The notes: a model not told the origin generated them from the sequence alone. Shown: positions 31,284-40,746, counted from the stretch's first letter. The stretch: DNA of 64,000 nucleotides from Arthrobacter sp. 18067 (GCF_902706295.1 NZ_CACSJJ010000008.1:62001-126000); one strand, 5' to 3'. A program made the numbers and translations.

Positions 31284-34200
31284 TCAGTTGCAGGATGCTG
31301 CCGCGTAAGCGGCGTTCACATTTACGGTTACCGGTTGGCCGTTGACTGTGGTCTTGGCTTCGACGGCTACGGTGCCTGCCTGTACCGAAGCGGCACGGGT
31401 GGTGAAGGCGTGGACCGCGTTCTTGCCCGGCTTCACCTCAGCGAAGGACTTGGTTCCGTAGGCCGAGGTAAAGGTGGCCTGGACCGATTTGGTGTCGTTG
31501 TTGGTCAGCTGCGCGGTCACGGTGACCTTGCCGGCAACACACTTGGTGCTGGCGACTGCGGTGACGTTCAGCTGCGGTGCGGCCGGTACCGGATTGGCGA
31601 TCATCAGCCAGCTCAGCTGCACGTCAGGACCCCGCGTCGGGCTAAGCGAGAACGTGATCTTGCCGTCGGAACCCACCGTGACGTTTTGGTAGGCCGCGGA
31701 CTGGTAGTCGCCGCTGTAGTCATGGTCAGCTTCCACCACTGCACCATTGACGGTGACCTTGGCCCCGCGGTCGTCCCACTGGGCCCAAGGATCGTAGTAC
31801 CCGGCGTAGACCGTGTAGGTGCCCGGAGCCAGATCGTTGAACTTGTAGGTCAGGTCCCTCCCAGCCTTGGCGTAGCGGAGGGTGGTGAAGATATTGCCAT
31901 CCGCGGTTCCGGAGACTCCACTGTCCTGGCTTTCGTAACCCCAGCGCTTGCCCGTAGCCGGATCAGCGCCGAACGGCTGGTCCGCCGCGCTGTTCAGGAC
32001 AGGACCGTCCTGGGCCGCTGCTGCCATCAACGCGGTCCAATCAGCGGTCTGCTGCCCACCTGCGTTCACTGCGTACTGAACACCGTCCGGAACAACCGGG
32101 ATGGTCCGGGTGAACGTCCGGTTCCCGAAACCGGGAAGCGTACCCGTGGCAGTAATGACGCCCACAGTGTTCGTGTTGCCGGTAACCTGCCAGGTCACGG
32201 GCTGGGTGGAGCTCTGGCCATTCTGGGTGACCGTCACCGAATTGACGCTGAACGTTGAGCCGACAGCCAAGCTGGCAGGAACACCGGTGACGTTCCAGAC
32301 CGCGTTCGCGTCAAGGTCCTCAAGTTTCCACTCTGACGGGGACTTCACGGCCAGGGTCTTGCCGCCCTCGCCCATCTGGAGGGGCAACCACACCATGGGT
32401 GCGGTGGCCAGGGCCTGATCCGATCCGCCGTTCCAGCGGTCACCCATGTAGATGAACTTGCCATTGGCCGGATCAACGGGGATCACCGACGTGGGCTGGG
32501 AGTTGTTGGAGTTCCAGGAAACATCGCTGCTGAACGGATCTCCCATGTCAGTCCACTCCCCCAGGATGCTGGTGGCCGTGCCGTACCGGGACGGGTTCGG
32601 CGACCAACCAGTGGTTCCCGAAGAGATGATGAAGTAGCGGCCCTGGTATTTCATGATGGCCGGTGATTCACGGGACTGGTTGACGAAGGCCCTCCGGAAG
32701 TCCACACCCTCCACCGCAGTGTCCGGCGAAGCGGACAGGTAGGTGTAGTCAGCGTTGAGCTTGGAGATGAACATGGTGGCGTTCTCTTCGCTGGAGTAGA
32801 TGATGTAGCCGGTGCCATCGTCATCCACAAAGAGGTTCATGTCCCTGGCCATGCCCGGGTTGTTGGGAGCCTTGTTGGTGGGATCGCCGGCCGTTGCCTT
32901 GTGGAGGCGGTAACTGTCGATGTACCGGAACGGTCCGAACGGTGAATCAGAAACTGCTACGCCTGCGTTGGCTTTGGCGTACTGAGCGGTAGACCACGAC
33001 GACGGCCCGTCAGCGTGGACCCACATGACCCACTTGTTGGTGGCAGCGTTGTAGATGACCTTGGGCCGCTCAAGGATCGGCGGGGTCTGGCCATTCACAG
33101 GCACTGTTCCGAGGTCGCGGTAGACGGCGTCCTTCTGCTCCGTGGTGTAGCCCGAGTACAGATTCTGGAAGTACGGATCCGAGTCGATTTGCCCGCGTGA
33201 GGACAACGTCTTCAGCGCAACTCCCTCGTCCTTCCAGTTGTACAGATCGTAGGAGCTGTAAGCGTGCACGCCCGGTGCGGAGTGGTAACCGTTGGTGCGG
33301 TCCTCCCCGTACAGGTAGTAGATCGTCTTACCTTCGGAATCCTTGGACGTCACCACCTGACCACCATGGGCCTGGATCAGGTTGCCGTTGTTATCCCGCC
33401 AGTCCTGGCCCGGCCGGAAGCTGTTGTAGCCGGTGCCCTCACTGGCATTCCGCAGGGTGAAGGCCTGGTTGGCCCCACCGTTGGAGGTCCACAACCCAAT
33501 CCAGGCACCTTCATGCGTGGACTGGTTCGAGACGTCCAGGACCTGGTGAACGCCAGCGTTGAGGAGGCTGAACGAGGTACCGTCCGTGGTGCTGAACAGC
33601 CACTGGGCCGAGCTATCCGTGCGTGCTTCTTCGTCAGTGATGGTGCGCAACGTAGTGCCGTTGGTATCGGCCGCCAAAGCACGGCCATCGGCGAGCCTCA
33701 AAACAAAACGGTCACGGGTGGTGCCGTCTTCATCAGCGATAAGGGTTGCTTTCCACACCTGGTTCTCGCCTGCGATCGAATCACTGAGAACCGTCTTCGG
33801 CGAGCCATCCGAAGCCGTCACTGCGCGTCCGCTCTGGACTCCGACGAAGCTGTAGGACTGGCCGTCCTGGACTGCCGGCGCATCGGTGGCGACGCCGGAT
33901 GCACCGTTGACCAGGAAGGTGGTAACTGACTTGGCGGGCACGGTCAGCGTCGCGGAGCGCGTTCCGGCGTCGATGGCGACGGCGGTGCCGCTGACGAGCG
34001 CGTTGGCCGTCGGATTTCCGGAAGGAGACTGGGTGGTAACTACCGGGGTGACCGTGGCACCGGCAGCGATCGTTGCGAACTTGGACAAGTCCACCTTGAT
34101 GGTCTTGGCCTGATCGGAATCGTTGGTGTGCACCATCGACAGGCCGGAACCATCGGCCTTCAGCGCAGATGTGGTCTTGCCGTCGCTGGTGGGAATGATC

Positions 34201-35570
34201 CGGTCACCCGGTGCGATGTAGTGGGTGAAGTTGCGGATGGCGTTGTACTTCGAGTTCACAGCAGTGCGGCATGAAGGATCGGCGGCACCGTTAGCCAGAC
34301 GCCGCACGGAGTTACCATCGGCGTTGCAGTCGAAGTCGATGAAGACGGATCCCCAGTTCTTCTTCTCGCCGAGTTCCATGTTGTAGAGGTCTTCGACCGG
34401 CTGCCACAGCACCCAGGATTCGGGGTCGAGCTCACGGAGATCGTCCGTGATGCGGGTGGCCATGCCGAGGCCGTTCTCGATGCTGTCCGGGTTCCAGGAG
34501 TCGCCGCCCCAGTTGCCTTCCACTTCACTCATGGACAACGGCTTGTCCGTTGCCTTGGCGATGTCGCGAACCGCAAGACGGTCGCCGGTGGAGTACGTGT
34601 GGACGTTGAGCTGGCTCACGGCCTGCTTGGTTTCCGCGGTCCACCCGTTCCAATCCTCCAGGAACCGGCTCGGGGAGGTCTCGTCCGGACCAGAGACCTT
34701 TGCTTCGGTGGTGGTACCTGGCTCGGCAAGCTCTGCAGCCATGGCGGTCAGCACCTGGGATTGCAGTGCGGGGCCTGCGTGGGCACCCTCCTGGCCTCCT
34801 CCATTTGGCAGGCCGTTGCCGCCGAAGGTGGTCTTCCAGTAATTCGTGTTGGGCTCGTTGAGGGGGTTGATCGTGTCGAAGCTGATGCCTTCAGTTTCTT
34901 CGACGTGCTCAGCCGCCTTTTTGACGTAGTTGACGAACTTACCGATGGCTGCGGGCTTGATCTGGTCGGCGTTAGGGTCTGTACCACCGCTGACGTAGCC
35001 GCTTTCGGTCATGAAGTAGGGCGGCGAGTTGCTGAAGGCCTCCCAGGTGGTCACTTTGTCCTTGATGGCCGCGATCCAGGCACGCTGGGAAGCATCGGCG
35101 TCGAGGTTGTAATCCGAGGCGTTCTCGCCGGTCCAGGCGGCCAGGAAACGGTCCCGGTCAGCGTAGTTCGTGGTGATCGGCCCATCCTGGTCGGAGAGGC
35201 CGGCATTCGGGTTCCACCAGCCGGGAACAGCTCCGCCGGGACGAAGGTAGTCAGGGATATCCGTGGCGTTGCCACCGCCAACGTTATAGCGGGCGATGTT
35301 GAGGTTCAGGCCGTCGTCACCGAAGACCTTGTCGATCAGATCGTTCCGGATGGCTTCCGGATACTGTCCGGTGGCGTTGGCCATCCAGACGAGGCTGGTG
35401 CCCCAGCCTTTGAACGACGGGCCTGCCTGGGCCGGGTTGGGGGTGAGGACAAGGTCCTCAGCGGCGGATGCCGGCGAGGCCAGCAGGGGAAGGGCGCCTA
35501 GGGCGAGGGTTGAAGCAGCTAAGGCCGCGACCAAACGATGACGCGACGATGCGTGCGAGCTCGACAACAT
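31284..35570 (-). CDS. Secreted multidomain galactanase: GH30-like + ricin lectin + GH43
   Basis: 1,428 residues from the ATG at 35570; the open frame continues upstream through two operators. Signal peptide 1-36. A GH30-type (clan A) domain (about 40-490) resembles endo-beta-1,6-galactanases (FKGWGTSLVWMANATG, LNLNIARYNVGGG), with acid/base E239 in NPLNEPNTNYW and nucleophile E349 in LSMSEVEGNWG. A ricin-like lectin (about 595-730) is followed by a GH43 domain (about 735-1050) of the exo-beta-1,3-galactanase type (AHGGQVV, YYLYGEDR, LERPKVIYN, RDMNLFVDDDGTGYIIYSSE), then an Ig-like part and a carbohydrate-binding beta-sandwich (about 1190-1330). One protein could thus cut both the beta-1,6 side chains and the beta-1,3 backbone of type II arabinogalactan. 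Two LacI operators precede it. Confidence 0.85.
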   Translation of the reverse strand: MLSSSHASSRHRLVAALAASTLALGALPLLASPASAAEDLVLTPNPAQAGPSFKGWGTSLVWMANATGQYPEAIRNDLIDKVFGDDGLNLNIARYNVGGGNATDIPDYLRPGGAVPGWWNPNAGLSDQDGPITTNYADRDRFLAAWTGENASDYNLDADASQRAWIAAIKDKVTTWEAFSNSPPYFMTESGYVSGGTDPNADQIKPAAIGKFVNYVKKAAEHVEETEGISFDTINPLNEPNTNYWKTTFGGNGLPNGGGQEGAHAGPALQSQVLTAMAAELAEPGTTTEAKVSGPDETSPSRFLEDWNGWTAETKQAVSQLNVHTYSTGDRLAVRDIAKATDKPLSMSEVEGNWGGDSWNPDSIENGLGMATRITDDLRELDPESWVLWQPVEDLYNMELGEKKNWGSVFIDFDCNADGNSVRRLANGAADPSCRTAVNSKYNAIRNFTHYIAPGDRIIPTSDGKTTSALKADGSGLSMVHTNDSDQAKTIKVDLSKFATIAAGATVTPVVTTQSPSGNPTANALVSGTAVAIDAGTRSATLTVPAKSVTTFLVNGASGVATDAPAVQDGQSYSFVGVQSGRAVTASDGSPKTVLSDSIAGENQVWKATLIADEDGTTRDRFVLRLADGRALAADTNGTTLRTITDEEARTDSSAQWLFSTTDGTSFSLLNAGVHQVLDVSNQSTHEGAWIGLWTSNGGANQAFTLRNASEGTGYNSFRPGQDWRDNNGNLIQAHGGQVVTSKDSEGKTIYYLYGEDRTNGYHSAPGVHAYSSYDLYNWKDEGVALKTLSSRGQIDSDPYFQNLYSGYTTEQKDAVYRDLGTVPVNGQTPPILERPKVIYNAATNKWVMWVHADGPSSWSTAQYAKANAGVAVSDSPFGPFRYIDSYRLHKATAGDPTNKAPNNPGMARDMNLFVDDDGTGYIIYSSEENATMFISKLNADYTYLSASPDTAVEGVDFRRAFVNQSRESPAIMKYQGRYFIISSGTTGWSPNPSRYGTATSILGEWTDMGDPFSSDVSWNSNNSQPTSVIPVDPANGKFIYMGDRWNGGSDQALATAPMVWLPLQMGEGGKTLAVKSPSEWKLEDLDANAVWNVTGVPASLAVGSTFSVNSVTVTQNGQSSTQPVTWQVTGNTNTVGVITATGTLPGFGNRTFTRTIPVVPDGVQYAVNAGGQQTADWTALMAAAAQDGPVLNSAADQPFGADPATGKRWGYESQDSGVSGTADGNIFTTLRYAKAGRDLTYKFNDLAPGTYTVYAGYYDPWAQWDDRGAKVTVNGAVVEADHDYSGDYQSAAYQNVTVGSDGKITFSLSPTRGPDVQLSWLMIANPVPAAPQLNVTAVASTKCVAGKVTVTAQLTNNDTKSVQATFTSAYGTKSFAEVKPGKNAVHAFTTRAASVQAGTVAVEAKTTVNGQPVTVNVNAAYAAASCN

Positions 35571-35591
35571 TGTCTTAAATCCAATCCGTTC

Positions 35592-35628
35592 ATGTTTACG
35601 TGAACATAGAAGAGGTTTACGTAAACAT
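35592..35628. promoter_or_regulatory. Pair of LacI-type operators upstream of the galactanase
   Basis: ATGTTTACGTGAACAT (35592-35607) and AGGTTTACGTAAACAT (35613-35628), each one mismatch from consensus, centres 21 bp apart (two helical turns). They lie 22-58 bases upstream of the ATG at 35570, covering the expected promoter. Confidence 0.8.
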
Positions 35629-35694
35629 ACAGTGACCCACGTCACCCGTCAAGTGGTGATTTTTGCTGGCCGCCCAACGTCTGCCACCCGGCCG

Positions 35695-35734
35695 CCGGGG
35701 ATAGCGCATTCCCACTGGAACCCACTATCCCCGG
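35695..35734. other. Inverted repeat between galactanase promoter and DUF5107 gene end
   Basis: A perfect 10-bp inverted repeat, CCGGGGATAG (35695-35704) with CTATCCCCGG (35725-35734), 20-base loop. A T-run (GACTTTTTAT) follows on the plus strand, but the gene it would terminate (35757-37691) is on the minus strand, where no U-run follows. It may still stop or protect that message. Confidence 0.5.
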
Positions 35735-35756
35735 GACTTTTTATCCTTCGAAGGGA

Positions 35757-37691
35757 CTAATGCATCCCGAATTGGTACGCGGCAGGCACCGCCTCGTTCG
35801 GGCAGACTTCCTGCCACAGCGCCGCGAGCGCATCCTCCCCCTCCCGGAGGTCCGGGATCTCGACGCCCTCGCGCAGGATCGCAGCCGCCCCACCGGGGTT
35901 TCCGGTCCTTGCGAGCGCCAACGCCCTGAGGAACCTCAAACGTCCGACGGCGGCACCCTCCTTGGGTGCCACATCGTTCAGTTCCAGCGCCATCACCGGG
36001 TCCCCGTGCCGGATGCTGAGCGTGATGGCCTCCGTGAGCAGCGAAGGGTTGGTTGAGTCAGCTTCCACGCCTTTCCGGAGCTCAGCAAGTCCCGCGGTGT
36101 CCTGTCCGCCCGCAAGCAGGGCCAGCCCCAGTCCGCGGTACGCCAACGCCATTGTCCCCGGTCCGGCGTCCGAGGCCAGCACGCGCCGATAGCCATCTTT
36201 GGCGCCCTCAAGGTCCTGCCGGCCGTGCCTCATGGTGGCGAGTTGCAGCTTGGCGTCCGGGCCGTCCTCCCCCGCCAGCAACTCGGCCCAGTCCGCCCCC
36301 GCCACGAAGCTGGGCGCGCCGTCGAACGCTTTTCCATGCAGCAGCCCAAGCCACGGTTCCTGTTCCTCCGTGACGCTTTCATCCACGAACGGAGTTCCGC
36401 TCTCGTCAACCCAGCGCTTGCCCGTTTTCTGCCGTCGGGCGCGCTCCACCACTCCCCAGCCGCTGCCGTGCAGCAGCATTTTGGACGGAGGGACGTCGGC
36501 ATCGCTGACGGCTGCGGACAGCATGGCCTCGAGTTCCTCGTGCGGCAGGAGCTGTTCCAGCCTCTCGCCGGCATGGGCCACGGCGGCGTCCCAGTTGGTG
36601 CCGTGCGATGTGTCCGGATCCAGGTGCCCGTTGCCGTAGGCCTCAACCCACGCCCATTCAGCGCCGGCGGGCATCACCAGGTGTTCAAACTGCGTCTGCG
36701 CGAGGCCGGCCTGGATCTCGGCATACGGCCCCGCTCCGGGGCTCAGCCACTCCTGCCACCGTTTGCCGCCCTGTCCCTGGCCCCACACGAACAACTTCTT
36801 TCCCCGCAGGAGGCCCGTGGACAGCATCGCCAGCCCGTCGCCGTCGTCGTCCGCTGCCACAACCCAGCGCCGTTCGGCAGGGTCGATGTCGAAGAAGAAG
36901 TCAGCCGCGTGCGGGCTGTTGACCGGCCACGTGCCGTCATAGCCTTCGTGGCTGGTGGGCCGGACGCGGGTGATGTCCGTGGTGTAGTCACTGCCATAGG
37001 CCTCGTCAGCCGGGGCGATGACTCGGGTGCGGTCCGTCTCCGGGATGGCGGCGTTGCTCCACCAGTACATGGGGACGTCGTGGTCATTGGGATTCCGGAT
37101 CCGCACCGCAGCGAACACCACAGGCGAGTCCGCGGGGAGCCAGATGTCCACTTGGAAGACCACTTCCCGTAGCCGTTCGAACTCCCACATGCGCAGGATG
37201 TGCTTGCCGTCAGACGTGTGGACGATGGCCGTGTGCAACGGATCGCAGCTGGTGGGCGAGTGCCCGCGGGTACCGATGTTCCATTCCAGTCCGCCCGCGA
37301 ACCACGCTTTGCGCAGCGCGATGTTTGCCAGTTGCGGAGCATCGTGGGTGTGGAGGAGCTGCTTGCCGGTCGCTTTGTCGAAGAGTTCCCAGATGCGGCC
37401 GCCCAGCGACGGGATGACCGTCACCTTGAGCTTGCTGTTTTCCAGCACGACGGCGGGCACGTCCTTGGGCGCCGCCTCGCGGCTGTAACCGTCCTGCATC
37501 AAGTATGGGTAAACGTTGGGAACCACTCCGTAGCGCGCCGAGGCCTGCAGATCCTCGGGAACGCCCTCGCCCACGGTGTAGGGCTGGTCGAGCTCGGCAG
37601 CAACCACGGGCAAGGGGTTGAGCGGACCGAGCTCGGCCATGGTCAGGGAAATGGTGGTAATCGTGAGGTTGGAGCCGGCGGTAAGGGGCAC
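35757..37691 (-). CDS. DUF5107 protein with TPR-like C-terminus
   Basis: 644 residues from GTG 37691, which is separated by a single base from the stop of the upstream gene (TGA-C-GTG), a strong coupling signature. The N-terminal 400 residues form a mutarotase-like beta-sandwich of the DUF5107 type (VIPSLGGRIWELFDKATGKQ, NIALRKAWFAGGLEWNIGTR, VPMYWWSNAAIPETDRTRVI). The rest (about 460-640) has helical TPR-like repeats (AYRGLGLALLAGGQDTAGLA, RFLRALALARTGNPGGAAAI). No signal peptide, so it is cytoplasmic. DUF5107 proteins accompany carbohydrate genes, but I know of no firm activity; a sugar-binding or lyase/hydrolase role is possible. Confidence 0.78.
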   Translation of the reverse strand: MPLTAGSNLTITTISLTMAELGPLNPLPVVAAELDQPYTVGEGVPEDLQASARYGVVPNVYPYLMQDGYSREAAPKDVPAVVLENSKLKVTVIPSLGGRIWELFDKATGKQLLHTHDAPQLANIALRKAWFAGGLEWNIGTRGHSPTSCDPLHTAIVHTSDGKHILRMWEFERLREVVFQVDIWLPADSPVVFAAVRIRNPNDHDVPMYWWSNAAIPETDRTRVIAPADEAYGSDYTTDITRVRPTSHEGYDGTWPVNSPHAADFFFDIDPAERRWVVAADDDGDGLAMLSTGLLRGKKLFVWGQGQGGKRWQEWLSPGAGPYAEIQAGLAQTQFEHLVMPAGAEWAWVEAYGNGHLDPDTSHGTNWDAAVAHAGERLEQLLPHEELEAMLSAAVSDADVPPSKMLLHGSGWGVVERARRQKTGKRWVDESGTPFVDESVTEEQEPWLGLLHGKAFDGAPSFVAGADWAELLAGEDGPDAKLQLATMRHGRQDLEGAKDGYRRVLASDAGPGTMALAYRGLGLALLAGGQDTAGLAELRKGVEADSTNPSLLTEAITLSIRHGDPVMALELNDVAPKEGAAVGRLRFLRALALARTGNPGGAAAILREGVEIPDLREGEDALAALWQEVCPNEAVPAAYQFGMH

Positions 37692-37692
37692 G

Positions 37693-40600
37693 TCAGTATC
37701 CGATCGTGAGAAGGAGGCCGCGCTGCGGCTCAAGAGTAATGGGATCGCCGGGCGCGTAGCTCGCGGCGGATTGGAAGCCTGGGATCGCTGGGGCGTTCGC
37801 GCTGGAGGCGGCCGCTTCGTCGTCGAATATCAACCTCACATGTTCAGTCTGCCCGGCCCATGAAGCCAGCGCTACGACCATTCCGCGGTCGGTGATCCAC
37901 GTGGTGGCCAGGACATCAGGGTGGCTTGTCCGCACCGGTGCGTGGTGGTCCCAGAACCCCTGCATCGTCGCGTGCTCCAGCCCGGTTTCGGCCCAGAACT
38001 CCCAGAGCGGCCGGTTGTCCACGGCGGGCGCCCGGCCAGTCATGCCGAACACCATCCCACGCCACGGGTTGCCGCCGCCCTCCAGCATCTCGCCCATAAG
38101 GCCAAAGGGAATACCGGACAGTTCCACCAGCCAATAATCGGGATCGGTGGTGTCGTAGTCGAAGTACTCCCCCAGCCACAGCCTGTCCACATAGGGCAGC
38201 TGTTCCATGTACAGATTGGCCGAGGACGCGTAGCCGTCATGCGCTGTGAACTGGTTGGCGGAGTGCAGGTCTATTTCCGGGCCGTGCACGCCGCGGGCCT
38301 CGCAGGCCTGTTGCAGGACCTTCCGGACGCGCAGCATGGCGTGGCGGTCATAGGCGATGTCATCAAGGTAGATACCATCGATCCCGTCCTCGCCACTGGC
38401 CAGCTCCTGCAGGCTGCGAACGTAGAAGTTCTCCCACCGGGATTCGCCCGTGGTCACCACTGCGATGTCCTCAACGTTCGGTGCGAACCAGGCGGACACG
38501 TAGCCGCTCCCCGCGTGCTCCTGGAGCCAGATGTGTCCCTTGCCCGGGCCATCGCTGAAGATCTCATGGTCCAGTTGCATCAGCGGCAGCAGCTCCGGGC
38601 TGTGGAACGTGAGCTCCCGGACAGTGTTGTAGATCTTGGCCTTCAATCCCTGCCGATGGCACGCAGCTACGTATTCGCGCAGTGAGTCCCCGGTCAGCAG
38701 GGGGTCGTTGATGTACGGCGCCGGGGCCGTGGCGTGGTGGACATTGACCACGGTGGCCCCTGAAGCCCTGATGTCCGCCGGGTTCACAGGGGCGTGGAAG
38801 TACCGTTTGGCCAAGTGTTTACCGGGCTCGATGGGCTTGAACGGGGTCAGGAGCAGGCGGAAATTGAAGTCCACCGGTTCATGTGCCATCAAGGTCCGTG
38901 CGCCGCTGAACGCGCGAACCGTCACTTTGCCATCGTCAGTTCGCAACGTGACACCGCCGCGGGTCCCGTCGCCGTTCCCGTTGCCGGGCTGCCGGTTGGC
39001 CCACGACGCCGGCTCCACCAGGGGCTTCTCCCGGTAAAAGTTGGTGTTGAGGGGTCGTTCGTAGCTGCCATCCCGAAGGGCCAGCTGAACTCCGGCGTTC
39101 ACCCCACCGAGCCACAGCGCATCCTGGTTCTTCGCTGCCACGTCCCACGTCCAGTCCAGGTTTCCCGGCCGCCGTCCGCCCGGGACGCCCAAGCCCATCG
39201 CGAGCGGCACCGCAGCCTCGTGGAACTCAAGCTGCAGGCCGACGTCGGGCACCTCCACAGTCCGCTCCGGAGTGAGGTGCAGCGAGTACCAGAGTGTTCC
39301 ATCGGCGTCGAGCACGCCGGTCAGGTCCACGGATACGGCGGCCTTGCCGCCCTGTTGTCCATTCCAGTGGCAGCGCCAGGAGATTCGCGCCGCCCCTTCC
39401 ACCGTGAAACTGAGCGGTGAGTAGCTCCAGTCGATCCCCGCTATCTCCAGATTGATCGGAGCCTCAAGAAGCTCGACGGCGGGGCCGTCGGTTGACGTGA
39501 CAGCTGCGGTAAAGGTGGACGTCACCTGCGCCGGAAGCCCCGATGCGGTCAGCCGAAGGGTCCTGCCCAGGATTCCCAAACTCCTGCTCGTTTCATCCAG
39601 CGTGATGGCAGTGAACGGCTTCACGAGCTCCGCATCCTGGGCCACCGTTGAATCCAGCCATGCCAGCCTCCGCAGGAAGCGGGGGTCGCCGAAACCGCCC
39701 GCCGCAATCGACGGGTCTGCGTCCTTTTCGGCAGCCACGTCCAAGCGGATTTCAACCTCTTGAGCCGCTTGCCCGGTGGCCGTGACGGTCACGGCCGCTG
39801 CCATCGTGCTTCCCGCGCTCTCCGAAGGCACCGGCAGGACCACGTACAGTGCCTGCACCTTCCCGACCGGAACGCTCAGCGTCCTCTGCCATGGATGACC
39901 CAGTCGGTCCACGCCATCGGTGTTGATGCAGTGACCGCCCCCTGGCGAGGCCACGTGGACGTTCACTCCGTCCACGTTTTCCAGGGCGTACAGCCCAAGT
40001 TGGACCACGAAGTCCTCGCCGGGCTGGGCAGCTCCATGGACGGTCCGCGACGGGCCAGCGATCACCCAGTGAGCCGGTAGTTCATCACGCATGGACACGG
40101 GATTCAGCCGGTCCTCAGGGAAAAGCAGGAAGGCCTCGCCCGCGTGGCTGCTGTGGAGTTCATCCAGCTCATCAGCGCGGGCCGTGAAGTTCATCGGCGC
40201 GAAGGAGTCCCGCTCGCTGGCGGCCTCATAGCGGAGGACACGTGCCTGGGGCAGCTCGACTTGCCCTGCGGGTGCCCATGGAGAACGCACGACGGCGGCA
40301 GCCCACGCGGGTTCTGCCGCCGGGCGACCCGGGAGGTACTGCGCCTGCGGATAGTGGGGTTTCCCCAGCATCGCGTAGGGCAGGTAGTAGAAGTAGTAGA
40401 TCCCGGGGCCGTCGATGGCTTCGAAGAGCAGGGTCCCCGATTCCCGGGTGGCCTCTTCCACGATCACGTTTCGCACCCTGGTGCCCGACTCTTCCGAGAC
40501 GACCATGACATCCACCGATGCCGGGTCCTGGTCTTGCCGACGCCAAGGAAGGACTACCCTGTGTGCGCGGGCTGCTCCGGTACTTCCACCACGCACCGCT

Positions 40601-40746
40601 TCCACCACGAACCGGTGGTTTCCGTAGAGCAGCTTGTCCCAGGTTCCGATGCCACATGCCACCTCCGGATGGCCCGTCGTCCTGAAGTTTTGGGAGATTG
40701 TTGGAGGGGACATGACGGCCGGTGAATCCGGCGTGGGCAGCGGCAT
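37693..40746 (-). CDS. Large glycoside-hydrolase-like protein (TIM-barrel, DUF6067/DUF4091-like)
   Basis: 1,017 residues without a signal peptide; ATG 40746 has AGGAG nine bases upstream. The N-terminal half is beta-rich. The C-terminal half looks like a TIM barrel: VNVHHATAPAPYINDPLLTG, LKAKIYNTVRELT, IWLQEHAGSGYVSAW, DGIYLDDIAYDRHAMLRVRK (carboxylate pair typical of clan D-like glycosidases), EIDLHSANQFTAHDGYASSA and WLGEYFDYDTTDPDYWLVEL. I infer an intracellular glycosidase, resembling proteins annotated as glycoside hydrolase domain (DUF6067/DUF4091); its substrate is unknown. It forms a coupled two-gene operon with the DUF5107-TPR protein. A palindrome at 40780 may be the operator; the LacI consensus of the neighbouring locus is absent. 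Confidence 0.72.
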   Translation of the reverse strand: MPLPTPDSPAVMSPPTISQNFRTTGHPEVACGIGTWDKLLYGNHRFVVEAVRGGSTGAARAHRVVLPWRRQDQDPASVDVMVVSEESGTRVRNVIVEEATRESGTLLFEAIDGPGIYYFYYLPYAMLGKPHYPQAQYLPGRPAAEPAWAAAVVRSPWAPAGQVELPQARVLRYEAASERDSFAPMNFTARADELDELHSSHAGEAFLLFPEDRLNPVSMRDELPAHWVIAGPSRTVHGAAQPGEDFVVQLGLYALENVDGVNVHVASPGGGHCINTDGVDRLGHPWQRTLSVPVGKVQALYVVLPVPSESAGSTMAAAVTVTATGQAAQEVEIRLDVAAEKDADPSIAAGGFGDPRFLRRLAWLDSTVAQDAELVKPFTAITLDETSRSLGILGRTLRLTASGLPAQVTSTFTAAVTSTDGPAVELLEAPINLEIAGIDWSYSPLSFTVEGAARISWRCHWNGQQGGKAAVSVDLTGVLDADGTLWYSLHLTPERTVEVPDVGLQLEFHEAAVPLAMGLGVPGGRRPGNLDWTWDVAAKNQDALWLGGVNAGVQLALRDGSYERPLNTNFYREKPLVEPASWANRQPGNGNGDGTRGGVTLRTDDGKVTVRAFSGARTLMAHEPVDFNFRLLLTPFKPIEPGKHLAKRYFHAPVNPADIRASGATVVNVHHATAPAPYINDPLLTGDSLREYVAACHRQGLKAKIYNTVRELTFHSPELLPLMQLDHEIFSDGPGKGHIWLQEHAGSGYVSAWFAPNVEDIAVVTTGESRWENFYVRSLQELASGEDGIDGIYLDDIAYDRHAMLRVRKVLQQACEARGVHGPEIDLHSANQFTAHDGYASSANLYMEQLPYVDRLWLGEYFDYDTTDPDYWLVELSGIPFGLMGEMLEGGGNPWRGMVFGMTGRAPAVDNRPLWEFWAETGLEHATMQGFWDHHAPVRTSHPDVLATTWITDRGMVVALASWAGQTEHVRLIFDDEAAASSANAPAIPGFQSAASYAPGDPITLEPQRGLLLTIGY

